DNA of 64,000 bases, taken from NCBI RefSeq assembly GCF_000720635.1, contig NZ_JOCF01000024.1:1-64000 (forward strand), read 5' to 3'. The position numbers and the translations under genes are program-made. The notes beneath the pieces were generated by a model. It worked only from the letters and a program-made list of their open reading frames with translations, was not told the origin of the DNA and did not search any database. Numbering within the stretch: the stretch's first letter is position 1; each line of letters begins with the position of its first letter. Below are positions 36,894-46,004 of the stretch, one piece after another. This DNA is from Streptomyces sp. NRRL WC-3742. Its GTDB lineage: Bacteria > Actinomycetota > Actinomycetes > Streptomycetales > Streptomycetaceae.

Positions 36894-39800
36894 GTGACCG
36901 CGCCCGGCTACCTCCGCCACCCCCACCTGCACGGAAGCCTCATCGCCTTCACGGCCGAGGACGACGTCTGGCTCGCCCCGCTCGACGGCTCCTCCACGGG
37001 CACCGGCCGGGCCTGGCGCGTCACCTGCGACCGCACCCGCGTCGCCCACCCCCGCTTCTCCCCCGACGGCGCCACCCTCGCCTGGACCAGCTGGCTCGGC
37101 CCCACCCCCGAGGTCTGGACCGCCCCCGTCGAGGGCGGCGAATCATCCAGGTTGAGCCACTGGGGCAGCCAGGACACCCGGGTGCGCGGCTGGCTCCCCG
37201 ACGGCGAGGTCCTGGCCGTCACCTCCTACCACGAGCCCTTCGCCCACTACACCTGGGCGCACTCCCTGCCGCCCGACGGCTCCCCCGGCCACCGGATGCC
37301 CTGGGGCCCGGTCGGCGACGCCCAACTCGCCCGCGACCACACCGTCCTGCTCACCGGCACCGCCCCCCACGAACCCGCCGCCTGGAAGCGCTACCGCGGC
37401 GGCGCCACCGGCCGGCTCTGGGTCGACGGCACCCGGATCCTGCCCGACCACCCCGGCCACCTCGCCGCGCCCATGGTCGTCTCCGGCCGCATCGCCTTCC
37501 TCTCCGACCACGAGGGCATCGGCAACCTCTACTCCTGCCGCCCCGACGGCACCGACCTGCGCCGCCACACCGACCACGCCTCCTACTACGCCCGGCACGC
37601 CTCCACCGACGGCACCCGCGTCGTCTACCAGCACGCCGGCGACCTCTGGCTCCTCGACGGCCTCGACGCCCCCGCCCCGCGCCGGCTGCACGTCCCCCTC
37701 GGCGGCGCCCGGGCCGGCCGCCGCCCGTACCGGGTCGGCGCCGCCTCCCAGGTCAAGGACCTCGCCTGCGACCAGACCGGCCGGGCCGGGGTGATCACCG
37801 TGCGCGGCAGCCAGTACTGGCTCACCCACCAGGACGGCCCGGCCCGCGCCCTCGCCGACACCCCCGGCGTGCGCACCCGGCTGCCCGTGATCCTCGGGCA
37901 CACCGGCGAGGCCGCCTGGATCACCGACGCCGAGGGCGCCGACGCGATCGAGGTCGTGCCGCTGCCGGGACACGACTCACCCGCGCACCACCGCCGGATG
38001 CTCGCCGCCGGCCGGCTCGGCCGCGTCATCGAACTGACCGCCTCCCCCGACGGCGCGCACCTCGCCGCCGTCGCCTCCGACGGGCGGCTACTGCTCGTCG
38101 CCGCCGGGGACGGCGCCGTACGGGAGGTCGCCTCCTCCGGCTACGGGCCCGTCGGCAGCGCACGCTTCTCCCCCGACTCGCGCTGGCTCGCCTGGTCCCA
38201 GCCCGTCGCCGGGCGCTCCCTGCGGCGCATCCGGCTGACCCGCGTGGACGAGACCGGGCCGATCACCGAGGTCACCGACGGCCGCTTCGAGGACGAGCAG
38301 CCCGTGTTCACCCGGGACGGGCGCTACCTGGCCTTCCTGTCCTGGCGCGGCTTCGACCCCGTCCACGACGTCCACACCGGGGACCTCTCCTTCCCCGTCG
38401 GCTGCCGCCCCTACCTCGTCCCCCTCGCCGCCGACACCCCCTCCCCCTTCGCCGCCGCCACCGAGGACGGTGCCCCGCGCGGCGACGGCGGCGGGGACGG
38501 CACCGTCCACGTCGACCCGGAGGACATCGGCGAACGGCTGCTGCCCTTCCCCGTCATCGCGTCCAAGTACTCCGCCACCGACGCCGTGCGCGGGGGCCTC
38601 GTCTGGCTGCGCTGGCCCATTGCCGGCACCCTCGGCCAGACCTTCGCCAACCCCGAGGACACCTCCGGCCGCCCCTCCCTCGAACACTTCGACCTCGCCC
38701 GGGGCACCCGCACCACCCTCGTCGACCGGCTCGACGGCTACGCCGTCTCCGGGGACGGCGGGTCCGTCGCCGTCTACTCCGCCGGCACCCTGCGGATCGT
38801 CCCCATCGGGGCGCCCGGCGCCGGCACCTCCGTCGACCTGCGCCGGATCGTCCACACCGTGCACCCCGCCGCCGAATGGCGCCAGGCGTACCACGAGGCC
38901 GCCCGCATCGTCCGCGACCAGTTCTGGGACGAGCGGATGTCCGGCCTCGACTGGCCCGCCCTCGTCGCCCAGTACGAACCCCTGCTCGACCGCGTCTGCA
39001 CCCCCGACGACTTCGCCGACCTGCTGCGCGAACTCCTCGGCGAACTCGGCACCTCGCACGCCTACGTCACCCCCTCCCGCCGCGCCGAGGGCCCCACCTC
39101 CGGCAGCCACCCCCTCGGCCTGCTCGGCGCCAACGCCCACCGCGTCCCCGACGGCCGCTGGCTCGTCGACCGCGTCCTACCCGGCGAGTCCTCCGACCCG
39201 CGCGCCCGCGCCCCGCTCGCCACCCAGGGCGTCCACGACGGCGACGAGATCGTCGAGATCGGCGGCCACCCGGTGGACGCCCGCCTCGGCCCCGGACCGC
39301 TGCTCGCCGGCACCGGCGGCACGACCGTCGAACTCGCCCTGCGCACCGGCCCGGACGGCGCGCTGCGGCGGGTCACCATCACCCCGCTCACGGACGAGCG
39401 GCCCATCCGCTACCAGGACTGGGTCGCCAAACGGCGCCACCTCGTACGGGAGTTCAGCGACGGCCGATGCGGCTACCTGCACATCCCCGACCTCGGCGGC
39501 TCCGGCTGGGCCCAGTTCAACCGGGACCTGCGGCGCGAACTCGACAAGCCCGCCCTGGTACTGGACGTGCGGGGCAACGCGGGAGGAAACGTCTCCGAGC
39601 TGGTGCTGGAGAAGCTGACCCGGTCCGTCCTCGCCTGGGACTTCACCCGCGACCGGCAGCCCGTCCGCTGGCCCCGGCACGCGCTGCGGGGCCCGCTGGT
39701 CGCGCTCGCCGACGAGGCCACCAGCTCGGACGGGGACGTGGTCATCGCCGCGATCAAGCTGCTCGGGCTGGGACCGGTCATCGGCACGCGCACCTGGGGC

Positions 39801-40100
39801 GGCGTCGTCGGCATGACCGGGCGGCACACCCTCGGGGACGGCACGCAGATCTCCGTACCGAAGAACGCCTCCTGGTTCGGCGGCGGGCTGGGGTGGTCGG
39901 TGGAGAACCGGGGCGTGGAACCGGACGTCCACGTGCTGCGCGGCCCCGGCGACTGGGCGCGGGGGCGGCACCCGGAGCTGCACGCCGCCGTACAGCTGGC
40001 ACTGGAGCTGCTGGAGGACACCCCGGCCGCGGAACCGCCGCCCGCGGACACGCCGAAGCCGGACCTGCGGCGGCCTCCACTGCCGCCGCGGGCCCGTTGA
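36894..40100 (+). CDS. Tricorn protease (S41 family)
   Basis: This 1068-residue tail-specific protease degrades peptides released by the proteasome or other proteases. Two N-terminal beta-propeller regions (to about residue 650) precede a helical segment, a PDZ domain (about 770-850, GVHDGDEIVEIGG) and the catalytic C2 domain. Active-site residues of tricorn are present: Ser721-His722 in GTSHAYV and the nucleophile Ser945-Asp946 in EATSSDGD. The GTG at 36894 lies directly after GGAGGG; this close spacing makes the start slightly uncertain. The C-terminus is Pro-rich. Confidence 0.92.
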   Translation: MTAPGYLRHPHLHGSLIAFTAEDDVWLAPLDGSSTGTGRAWRVTCDRTRVAHPRFSPDGATLAWTSWLGPTPEVWTAPVEGGESSRLSHWGSQDTRVRGWLPDGEVLAVTSYHEPFAHYTWAHSLPPDGSPGHRMPWGPVGDAQLARDHTVLLTGTAPHEPAAWKRYRGGATGRLWVDGTRILPDHPGHLAAPMVVSGRIAFLSDHEGIGNLYSCRPDGTDLRRHTDHASYYARHASTDGTRVVYQHAGDLWLLDGLDAPAPRRLHVPLGGARAGRRPYRVGAASQVKDLACDQTGRAGVITVRGSQYWLTHQDGPARALADTPGVRTRLPVILGHTGEAAWITDAEGADAIEVVPLPGHDSPAHHRRMLAAGRLGRVIELTASPDGAHLAAVASDGRLLLVAAGDGAVREVASSGYGPVGSARFSPDSRWLAWSQPVAGRSLRRIRLTRVDETGPITEVTDGRFEDEQPVFTRDGRYLAFLSWRGFDPVHDVHTGDLSFPVGCRPYLVPLAADTPSPFAAATEDGAPRGDGGGDGTVHVDPEDIGERLLPFPVIASKYSATDAVRGGLVWLRWPIAGTLGQTFANPEDTSGRPSLEHFDLARGTRTTLVDRLDGYAVSGDGGSVAVYSAGTLRIVPIGAPGAGTSVDLRRIVHTVHPAAEWRQAYHEAARIVRDQFWDERMSGLDWPALVAQYEPLLDRVCTPDDFADLLRELLGELGTSHAYVTPSRRAEGPTSGSHPLGLLGANAHRVPDGRWLVDRVLPGESSDPRARAPLATQGVHDGDEIVEIGGHPVDARLGPGPLLAGTGGTTVELALRTGPDGALRRVTITPLTDERPIRYQDWVAKRRHLVREFSDGRCGYLHIPDLGGSGWAQFNRDLRRELDKPALVLDVRGNAGGNVSELVLEKLTRSVLAWDFTRDRQPVRWPRHALRGPLVALADEATSSDGDVVIAAIKLLGLGPVIGTRTWGGVVGMTGRHTLGDGTQISVPKNASWFGGGLGWSVENRGVEPDVHVLRGPGDWARGRHPELHAAVQLALELLEDTPAAEPPPADTPKPDLRRPPLPPRAR

Positions 40101-40142
40101 ATCCCCGGGGATCCAGGGGGGTACAGGGGGGTCCAGGGGGGT

Positions 40143-40346
40143 CTAGTCCCAGGGATCGCCTTCGGCGGTCATGTTCTCGGCGGCGCGCCGGTCCGCCTCG
40201 GTCTGCTCCTTCTGCTCGGCGGTGTCGCGGCTGCGCTCGATGTCGTTGCTGTACGCGTCGGCGGCCTCGTCGTGCGCGAGCGCGGCCCGCTCGGACGGGT
40301 TGACGGTCTCCTGCGCCTTGTGGCGGAACCGGTCGAAAATGCCCAT
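40143..40346 (-). CDS. Small hydrophilic protein
   Basis: This 67-residue, highly charged, helix-forming protein has no recognised family: MGIFDRFRHKAQETVNPS, then an Asp/Glu/Ala-rich helix ending EGDPWD. It has a strong ribosome binding site (AGGAGGAGG) before ATG 40346. There is no membrane segment or signal. It lies between the tricorn gene and the first structured element. Confidence 0.75.
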   Translation of the reverse strand: MGIFDRFRHKAQETVNPSERAALAHDEAADAYSNDIERSRDTAEQKEQTEADRRAAENMTAEGDPWD

Positions 40347-40399
40347 GACCCCTCCTCCTGAGGACGGGATGTATCGGATTTCGGGGCTGCCCCCACTCT

Positions 40400-40560
40400 C
40401 ACACCGGGTACGGGCGGGCGCACCTCGAGCCGGGAGGGTGGGCACCCGCGCATCGTCCGGTTCGGAGAAGAGGTTCCCCCCCGTCCCCCCACCCGCCTCC
40501 CACCCGCCTCCCTGCGGGTGCCCGCCCCCGGGCTGGGCCGCGCAGGGGCTGATGGCAACG
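40400..40560. other. GC-rich region with degenerate reverse copy of the 58-bp island block
   Basis: The stretch GTGGGCACCCGCGCATCG at 40440-40457 and the C/G-runs after it resemble the reverse complement of the 58-bp block found at 45032, 49072 and 50883. Similarity is weak. No gene is evident. Confidence 0.35.
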
Positions 40561-40728
40561 CGAAGAGGTCCGGCACCCTGGGGGGTACCGGACCTCTTCG
40601 ACTGTGGAGCGCCAGGCCCGGGTTGCACGGACTCTTCCTACTGAAAGTAGGACGTGCTCTGGTAGCACCGCTGACGCCTGGCCAGGAGATTTCCTCCTGG
40701 CGACGAGGAAAAGAATACCAGCTCAACG
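40561..40728. repeat. Structured repeat element, copy A (candidate RNA or recombination element)
   Basis: Three parts follow each other. Hairpin 1 has CGAAGAGGTCCGG (40561-40573) paired with 40588-40600. A cloverleaf-like core starts at 40604, with outer stem GCCAGGC/GCCTGGC and an inner hairpin TCCTAC-TGAAA-GTAGGA. A second hairpin CCAGGAG/CTCCTGG follows, then the conserved tail TACCAGCTCAACG. Copy B at 50951-51120 has the same architecture. Between copies the inner hairpin changes T-A to C-G at one closing pair, and hairpins 1 and 2 change sequence while keeping pairing. Neither strand and neither function (RNA, DNA site) is proven. Confidence 0.7.
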
Positions 40729-40752
40729 CCCATGCTTCGAACGGGGCATCAG

Positions 40753-40959
40753 CTACCCGCCCCGGTTCGGCGGCCGCGTCGACCGGGGCCGGCGGCGGGA
40801 GGCCATGGCCCGTTCGAGCCGGTCCGCCTCGTGGGCCAGCTCGGCGCGGAACGCCTCCCAGGCGGCTTCGCGGCACACCTCGCGGAGGTAGTGCTCGTCG
40901 GCGATCGCCCGGCGCCGTGTGGGACTGAGCCGGAGGACCAGCCAGGCGAGGAGCCACAT
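40753..40959 (-). CDS. Small basic protein, last gene of a four-gene mini-operon
   Basis: This 68-residue protein starts at ATG 40959, overlapping the stop of the preceding gene (ATGA). It begins with a short hydrophobic stretch (MWLLAWLVLRLSPTRRRA) followed by a helical, Glu/Ala/Arg-rich middle (CREAAWEAFRAELAHEADRLERAM) and a basic tail. It could be membrane-associated. No family is recognised. Confidence 0.6.
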   Translation of the reverse strand: MWLLAWLVLRLSPTRRRAIADEHYLREVCREAAWEAFRAELAHEADRLERAMASRRRPRSTRPPNRGG

Positions 40960-41168
40960 CACGCGTCACCTGCAGGGTGGGAACGGGGGCGGAATCGGCG
41001 CCCGAGGACGACCAGGGGCTCCTCGAAGGGCTGCTTCGCGAGATAGGAGGCCGACCAGGCGACGCCCCACCGGCAGCAGGTCGGGCAGTTCCAGGTTCTC
41101 CCGGCCTCGTTGGCATCCCCTATGAGGTCGACCACCGAGCCGCAGGGGCGGGCAGGAGGGCTGCTCAT
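40959..41168 (-). CDS. Small cysteine-containing protein of the mini-operon
   Basis: This 69-residue protein has ATG 41168 overlapping the stop of the upstream gene by 4 nt. Four cysteines (one in ARPCGS, three in TWNCPTCCRWG) could bind one zinc ion. The rest is basic. Coupled translation on both sides suggests it acts with its neighbours. Not recognised. Confidence 0.6.
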   Translation of the reverse strand: MSSPPARPCGSVVDLIGDANEAGRTWNCPTCCRWGVAWSASYLAKQPFEEPLVVLGRRFRPRSHPAGDA

Positions 41169-41365
41169 CGGAGGCTCCGGTCGAACCGCCGCCGGAGGAT
41201 CGGCTCGGACGCGATGACACCCGAGTTGAGGACGGCCCCGAACGCCACCAGGCACAGAGGAAGATCCGCGGGCCCGGAAAGCACCCAGAACGCGGCCGCC
41301 GCCGCTCCCCCGCTCAGCACCCCGATGACGCCCGTCGCGACCAGCACATCAGACCGGCGATTCAC
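41165..41365 (-). CDS. Small two-helix membrane protein of the mini-operon
   Basis: This 66-residue protein has two hydrophobic segments (LVATGVIGVLSGGAAAAAFWV and PLCLVAFGAVLNSGVIA) joined by a short polar loop, and basic ends. The GTG start 41365 overlaps the upstream stop (GTGA) and its stop overlaps the next ATG. Function unknown. Confidence 0.65.
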   Translation of the reverse strand: MNRRSDVLVATGVIGVLSGGAAAAAFWVLSGPADLPLCLVAFGAVLNSGVIASEPILRRRFDRSLR

Positions 41366-41607
41366 TCGATACCGCCAATACGCGACTTCGCCGGGATGAC
41401 GACGAAGGCCAACGTCGGCCCGTCCGGGAGTGGCTGGAGAGCGGCGGGATCGACCGTCCACTCGATCCCGCCGCCGACAGGCCGCACGTAGGCGAGCCCG
41501 CCCCGCGTGTCCATGTAGACGACCTCTTTGTCGGCCATCACATCCTTGACCAGCTCCCCAACCTGCGGCAGGTAGGGCGACTCAGTCGACCTCTTCTTGC
41601 GCACCAT
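41362..41607 (-). CDS. Small soluble protein, first gene of the mini-operon
   Basis: This 81-residue protein starts at ATG 41607 with GGAG about 13 nt upstream. It begins MVRKKRSTESPYLPQVGELV and contains a beta-rich stretch (KEVVYMDTRGGLAYVRPVGGG). It is divergent, by 107 bp, from the Scr1-type regulator gene at 41715, so both promoters lie in that gap. Not recognised as a named family. Confidence 0.65.
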   Translation of the reverse strand: MVRKKRSTESPYLPQVGELVKDVMADKEVVYMDTRGGLAYVRPVGGGIEWTVDPAALQPLPDGPTLAFVVIPAKSRIGGIE

Positions 41608-41714
41608 CGAAGCAGCTCCGCTCCGTAGTTCGATGACTACCCAGGGCTGCCAACTGTGGTTTATAGTCAACCCGCCTTCAACCTTGCACAAAGGAAGGAA
41701 CGGGTCTAACGATC

Positions 41715-42548
41715 ATGAACCGCAAGGAACTTGATCCGGATTCCTCGCCAGCCGCCAAGTTCGGGGCGAAGGTTCGCGAGCTCAGAGAGGCACGAGGCTG
41801 GACCCAAGAGCACCTGGCGACACTCACCGGGTACTCAGCCGTACATGTGTCCGCCATCGAAACTGGTCGCAAGCCTCCGACTGAGCGTTTCTCTAGAAGA
41901 CTTGATGTGGCATTCGAGACACCAGAGCGTTTCGAGCGGGAGTGGCGAAACGCTGGGCGCCGCGTTCTGTTCGAGGGGTTCAGCGACTACCTGCGCAGCG
42001 AGGCCAGCGCGGTGGCCCTGCGGCTGTTCGAGATCAACATCATTCCGAGCCTCTTCCAAACTCCCGCCTACGCCAGGGCCTATCAGGAGGCACGAGTCCG
42101 CCGAGGGCGAGCAACTCAGCAGCAGGCCGAAGAACGGCTGACGATGCTGCTACACCGACAGCAGCAACTCCACCGGCACCCAGGTCCCCGAGTCCACGCG
42201 GTCATAGACGAGGGATGCCTGCATCGCGCGATCGGCGGACGCGATGTCATGGTGGAGCAGCTCAAGCACCTGGAAGAACTGAGCCTCCACCCTCAGTTCG
42301 TCATCCAGGTAAGCCCGTTCTCCCTCGGAGAAGACCGCCCATTCGCCCACCCCATCACCTTGCTGACCATGCCGAACAGAGCACGTGTCGGATACGGTGA
42401 GATTCAAGGCAGGGGCTTCCTCCAGCGCGACCCAGACCCCCTGGCCGAGTGGGACGGCGAGTACGATCAACTGCAGGTCGAGGCGTTGTCCCGAGCAGCA
42501 ACTCGAGAGTTCATGGGGCGAGTTCGGAGGAGTTTTGAGCATGAATGA
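41715..42548 (+). CDS. XRE-type HTH regulator with Scr1-like C-terminal domain
   Basis: This 277-residue protein belongs to the large streptomycete family of paired HTH/DUF397 regulators (bldB/whiJ-type pairs, also called Scr1 antitoxin-like). The N-terminal HTH (VRELREARGWTQEHLATLTG, then SAVHVSAIETGRKPP) is followed by the Scr1 domain (IIPSLFQTPAYARAYQEARV, a QVSPFS segment). The stop overlaps the DUF397 gene by 8 nt. Codon use is less GC-biased than in the flanking core genes. WhiJ-like members act as repressors relieved by the small partner; that mechanism here is an inference. Confidence 0.9.
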   Translation: MNRKELDPDSSPAAKFGAKVRELREARGWTQEHLATLTGYSAVHVSAIETGRKPPTERFSRRLDVAFETPERFEREWRNAGRRVLFEGFSDYLRSEASAVALRLFEINIIPSLFQTPAYARAYQEARVRRGRATQQQAEERLTMLLHRQQQLHRHPGPRVHAVIDEGCLHRAIGGRDVMVEQLKHLEELSLHPQFVIQVSPFSLGEDRPFAHPITLLTMPNRARVGYGEIQGRGFLQRDPDPLAEWDGEYDQLQVEALSRAATREFMGRVRRSFEHE

Positions 42549-42744
42549 CCTGGCTCAGGCCGCATGGCGCAAGAGTAGCTACAGCGCCCAGGAAGGACAG
42601 TGCATCGAGGTCGCCGACGGGTTCCCCGGTCTCATGCCAGTACGAGACAGCAAGGACCCCAGCGGCCCATCCCTCACCTTCCCCGCCGACGCCTGGCAGT
42701 CCTTCGTCACCGCCATCCGCGCCAGCGAGTTCGGCCCAATCTGA
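42541..42744 (+). CDS. DUF397 small partner protein
   Basis: This 67-residue protein shows the typical DUF397 pattern: AWRKSSYSAQEGQCIEVAD, then VRDSKDPSGPSLTFPADAW near the C-terminus. It overlaps the regulator gene and probably binds or modulates it. Confidence 0.92.
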   Translation: MNDLAQAAWRKSSYSAQEGQCIEVADGFPGLMPVRDSKDPSGPSLTFPADAWQSFVTAIRASEFGPI

Positions 42745-42885
42745 GACCCCGCTCCGCACCAGCGAAACCTCCAGGTCCTGGCCGCCTACCCGATGGCCAC
42801 CGACACACACCCACCCAGATCCGCTCCAGGTTGGCGATGAGACTGTCGAACTCACATGCCACCGGTGGTCGCGCGGGAGTCGGGG

Positions 42886-43569
42886 CTACGAGGCGACCCA
42901 GCCCGGGAGGGTCGGCAACAGGGTTTCGGCGAGCCGGTTCAGGGTCGGGTCGCCGATGTCCGTACCGTCCTCCCGGGAGACGACGAGCTCGAACGTCCGG
43001 CCGCCGGAAGCCTTGGCGTCCTGAGCGACGAGGATGTTCCGGGTGTCGGGCCCGGGCTTGGTGTCGGCCTTCCCGTTCTTCGCGGGAACGAAGGCAATCG
43101 TGCTGCTCGAATAGGTCGCGGCGGGGTGGCCGAGGACGGTCGCCTGCGCCGTGAGACCAGGCCGCATCTCGAACCTGTCGTCGACCGAGAAGGTGCTTTC
43201 CATCAGGGCGACCGCAACGTGCTGGAGGCGTACCTCCACCATCGGCTCCTTCCCGATCGCCATCGGCATCGGGTGCGCGACCACGACATGGTCGGTCGGC
43301 GTGCCCAGCAGCGCGGGCAGGTCGGGCCGGTTCAGCGCGGCGCAGACGGCCGCGTACCCCTGAGCGTCGGTCGGCCGGGGCGCTTCGCAGGCAACCGGCT
43401 TGGCCGTCTCGGCCTGATCAGACGGGCTGTCGAACTGTCCCGTCCCCCACAGCCCGGCCAGGATGGCACAGAGCAGCGCCGCTGCGACCGCAACCTTGAC
43501 TCCTGCTCGGTCCTTGACCGGGCCGGTGCCCTGCTCGTTGTCCTGCTCGACGACGTTCTCGGCTTCCAC
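42886..43569 (-). CDS. Membrane-anchored protein, possibly of the DUF6215 type
   Basis: This 227-residue protein has an acidic N-terminus of 24 residues and one transmembrane helix (VKVAVAAALLCAILAGLWG). An extracytoplasmic domain follows that starts with CEAPRPTDAQGYAAVCAALN and contains NRPDLPALLGTP. The pattern recalls a streptomycete family I remember as DUF6215, but I am not sure. Function unknown. Confidence 0.65.
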   Translation of the reverse strand: MEAENVVEQDNEQGTGPVKDRAGVKVAVAAALLCAILAGLWGTGQFDSPSDQAETAKPVACEAPRPTDAQGYAAVCAALNRPDLPALLGTPTDHVVVAHPMPMAIGKEPMVEVRLQHVAVALMESTFSVDDRFEMRPGLTAQATVLGHPAATYSSSTIAFVPAKNGKADTKPGPDTRNILVAQDAKASGGRTFELVVSREDGTDIGDPTLNRLAETLLPTLPGWVAS

Positions 43570-43767
43570 GTCTGCCCCCCACTACGAAACGCGACTTTGA
43601 TCCTAGCGTCCGTACTGGGCCTATGGCCTGCGGGTTTCTCGGCCGCCGCATCTCAGGTCAGCACCCATGGGGAGCCCGTGCCTGACGCTGTCGGGGATCT
43701 TGGCGATGGCGGTCGGCCATGCCCTCGACATCTCGGTCTTCAAGATCCCCGACCTCGTCACCCGCGA

Positions 43768-44778
43768 TCAGCTCTGCGTCTCCTCGCGGCGTCCGACAGC
43801 GGCCGCATCGGGTATCAGGAGCAGCTTGCCGGTGGTACGCCGAGCCTCCAGATCGCTGTGGGCCCGGGCGGCCTCGGACAATGCGTAGCGGCCCGTTACG
43901 GAGACCTCGAGCGCCTTGGAGCGAACCCACTCGAACACGTCGGCGGCCCGTCGGAGCAGTTCGGACCGATCGGCGATGTAGTCCCCGAGGCTGGGCCGGA
44001 TCAGGGTCAGCGAACCGCCCTGGGCGAGCCGGATCGGATCGAACGGAGGCACGGCACCACTTGCCGCGCCGAAGAGCACGAGATGGCCGCGGGTTCGCAG
44101 GCTGGCGAGGCTCGCATCGAAGGTGTGCGCGCCGACGCCGTCGAAGACAACCGGCAGTCCCTGACCGCCGTTGAGCCGCCTCACCTCGGCTGCGAGATCG
44201 TCGACCGCGGAGGAGAGGATCACCTCGGCGGCCCCGGCACGCTTCGCCAGCTCGGCCTTCGCCGTGGTCGACGTCGTGCCGATCACCCTGCCGCCGAGAT
44301 GGGTGATGAGCTGGGTCAGAAGCAGCCCCATGCCACCGGCAGCCGCATGCACGAGCACCGTGTCGCCCGCCTGAACCGGGTAGGCGTCCCTGACGAGATA
44401 GTGCGCGGTCATGCCTTGGAGGAGCACGGCGGCGGCCGTCTCGAAGTCGATGTCGTCGGGCAGCGGCACCAGCCGGGAGGAGTCCACGACAGCCCGCTCG
44501 GCATACGACCCGGGAATCTCCACCCAACCGACCCGGTCCCCGACTGCGACGTCAGCGACGCCGGGTCCAACTTCGACGACCGTGCCGGCGCCCTCAGAGC
44601 CCGGGGTGAAGGGCAGCGGGAGGCTGTACCGGCCTTCACGGTAGTAGACGTCGAGGAAGTTGACCCCGGACGCGGCGACCTCCACGACCGCCTCGCCCGG
44701 ACCCGGCCGCGGCTGGTCCACCTCGGCCTCCCGCAGCACCTCGGGACCGCCCACTTCGTACACCTGAATCGCTCGCAC
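43768..44778 (-). CDS. NADPH:quinone reductase-like MDR enzyme
   Basis: This 336-residue enzyme of the quinone oxidoreductase group has FTPGSEGAGTVVEVGPGV, the cofactor loop VLVHAAAGGMGLLLTQL and the substrate-side motif ILLQGMTAHYL-like VLLQGMTAHYLVRDAY. Its C-terminal TTGKLLLIPD is typical. The GTG 44778 has GGAGGG 4 nt upstream. It is not closely similar to the one at 32163. Confidence 0.9.
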   Translation of the reverse strand: MRAIQVYEVGGPEVLREAEVDQPRPGPGEAVVEVAASGVNFLDVYYREGRYSLPLPFTPGSEGAGTVVEVGPGVADVAVGDRVGWVEIPGSYAERAVVDSSRLVPLPDDIDFETAAAVLLQGMTAHYLVRDAYPVQAGDTVLVHAAAGGMGLLLTQLITHLGGRVIGTTSTTAKAELAKRAGAAEVILSSAVDDLAAEVRRLNGGQGLPVVFDGVGAHTFDASLASLRTRGHLVLFGAASGAVPPFDPIRLAQGGSLTLIRPSLGDYIADRSELLRRAADVFEWVRSKALEVSVTGRYALSEAARAHSDLEARRTTGKLLLIPDAAAVGRREETQS

Positions 44779-45200
44779 TGGCCCTCCGATAACGGTTTTC
44801 CCCCGCCAACCCCGTTGATGGCGATCCGATTCCCGGCAAGCAGACCAGCCCGCCGCCCCCGCCGAGAGCTGAGACGCCTCCTTTGCGCCCGGATCTGGGA
44901 CAGGAGACCGAGGCCGTCAAGGGTCGCCGAAGGCACCACCCGCCGCTTCCGCACCGGCGTACGACCACCCACCGAAACGGGCTGCGGACGACCCGGTCAT
45001 GATGGTTCCGTTCCTTGTGGAAGCGGTGTGAGTGAACACCCGCGCGCCATCCGCTTGTTGCGCAGGTTCACCGTCGTTCCCCACCATCCACCCCCACCCG
45101 CCTCGGCGGCGCGCGGCGAAACGGCGACCAGCGTCGGCCGCCCACCGAATGGGCGGCCGAGGCATGGGCATTCAGCGGGGGAGTCGAAGCTGTCGGCGAG
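44779..45200. other. Gene-free stretch with inverted 58-bp block (copy D) and hairpin
   Basis: No gene is supported. It contains the reverse copy of the 58-bp block (45032-45089) and a hairpin CGGCCGCCCA/TGGGCGGCCG at 45135-45159, listed separately. Confidence 0.5.
45032..45089 (-). repeat. 58-bp repeat block, copy D (inverted)
   Basis: Read on the minus strand it aligns without gaps to blocks at 49072-49129 and 50883-50940. All three share GGTGGGGAACG near the start and ATGGCGCGCGGGTGTTCAC at the end. A hairpin (45135-45159) lies 45 bp beyond the GGTGGGG end, as in copy C. Confidence 0.8.
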
Positions 45201-45203
45201 TTG

Positions 45204-45720
45204 CTACTCGTCGTAGTCAGGACCGGTGTAGTTCGGCGATCGGAACATGCGGCGGAACGCGCCGCGCCCATGGCGCTGGTCGAGCCAGGAGGTCAGACAG
45301 GACAGGTCGCCGCTGATCATCGTGATGACGATGAGGTCGTGCAGTGTGCCGGCGCCGACTCCGGCGGTCTCGGCGAGGAAGCGCTGGTAGCGCGACCCGA
45401 CGCCGTGTTCGTATCCGGCCATCGCCATGTGAAAGTGGGTCGCGGGGCTCGCCCTGAAGCTGCTGCTGGAATGGCTGGAGCACCGACGTACCCGCTGGCC
45501 GAACACCGCGAACCTCCACACGGAAGCCACCGGAGACGTTCCGCCGGGTCGGCCAACTCGACCGCCATCCGTCGGTACTCCGAGAGCGGCTCGGAGGCGA
45601 CTCGCAGCCGCCGGTAGGGGAATCCGGCAGCGGCCTTCGAAGCGCTGTTCGTCAGCGGCCGGATCTCGGTGGACCCGTTCGAGATCCTGGAGGCCCGGTG
45701 GTTCTCACCGGACAAACTCC
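45204..45720 (-). pseudogene. Remnant of a DUF6879-like gene
   Basis: In one minus-strand frame the stretch YRRLRVASEPLSEYRRMAVE, then ERLRWLP, resembles the middle of DUF6879 proteins that often neighbour Scr1 regulators. The resemblance stops and coding character moves to another frame (HFHMAMAGYEHGVGSRYQ to the stop at 45204). This looks like a decayed or frameshifted gene. Confidence 0.35.
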
Positions 45721-46004
45721 CCAAGGGAGTTCAGAACTCCCGCAGGATGCTGATCGATCGTCAGCACTTCTGATCCTCGGCCACTCGCTCACGCCCTCGC
45801 ACGTGGGCCTCGACTGACGGTGGCAGGGCACGGGTGTACAAGTCGGTGGCGGACTGAACGGCGGCAAGGGAGGATCGCGGGGGCACGGCTCTTCTCCCGC
45901 TGTACGCTTCTCGAACTCATTGCGGTGTTCAGAGGTGTGGTGCCGTGCTGCTGACGGATCGATGCTCGGCTTGGCCCTTCTGCTCCAAGCCGGAGAGGGC
46001 GCGT

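Noticed and set aside
40604..40683. Core of the structured element as a genuine tRNA (loop CTGAAAG could show anticodon GAA)
   Set aside because: No TTCRA T-loop, no normal D-arm on either strand and no 3' CCA context; only the outline is cloverleaf-like.
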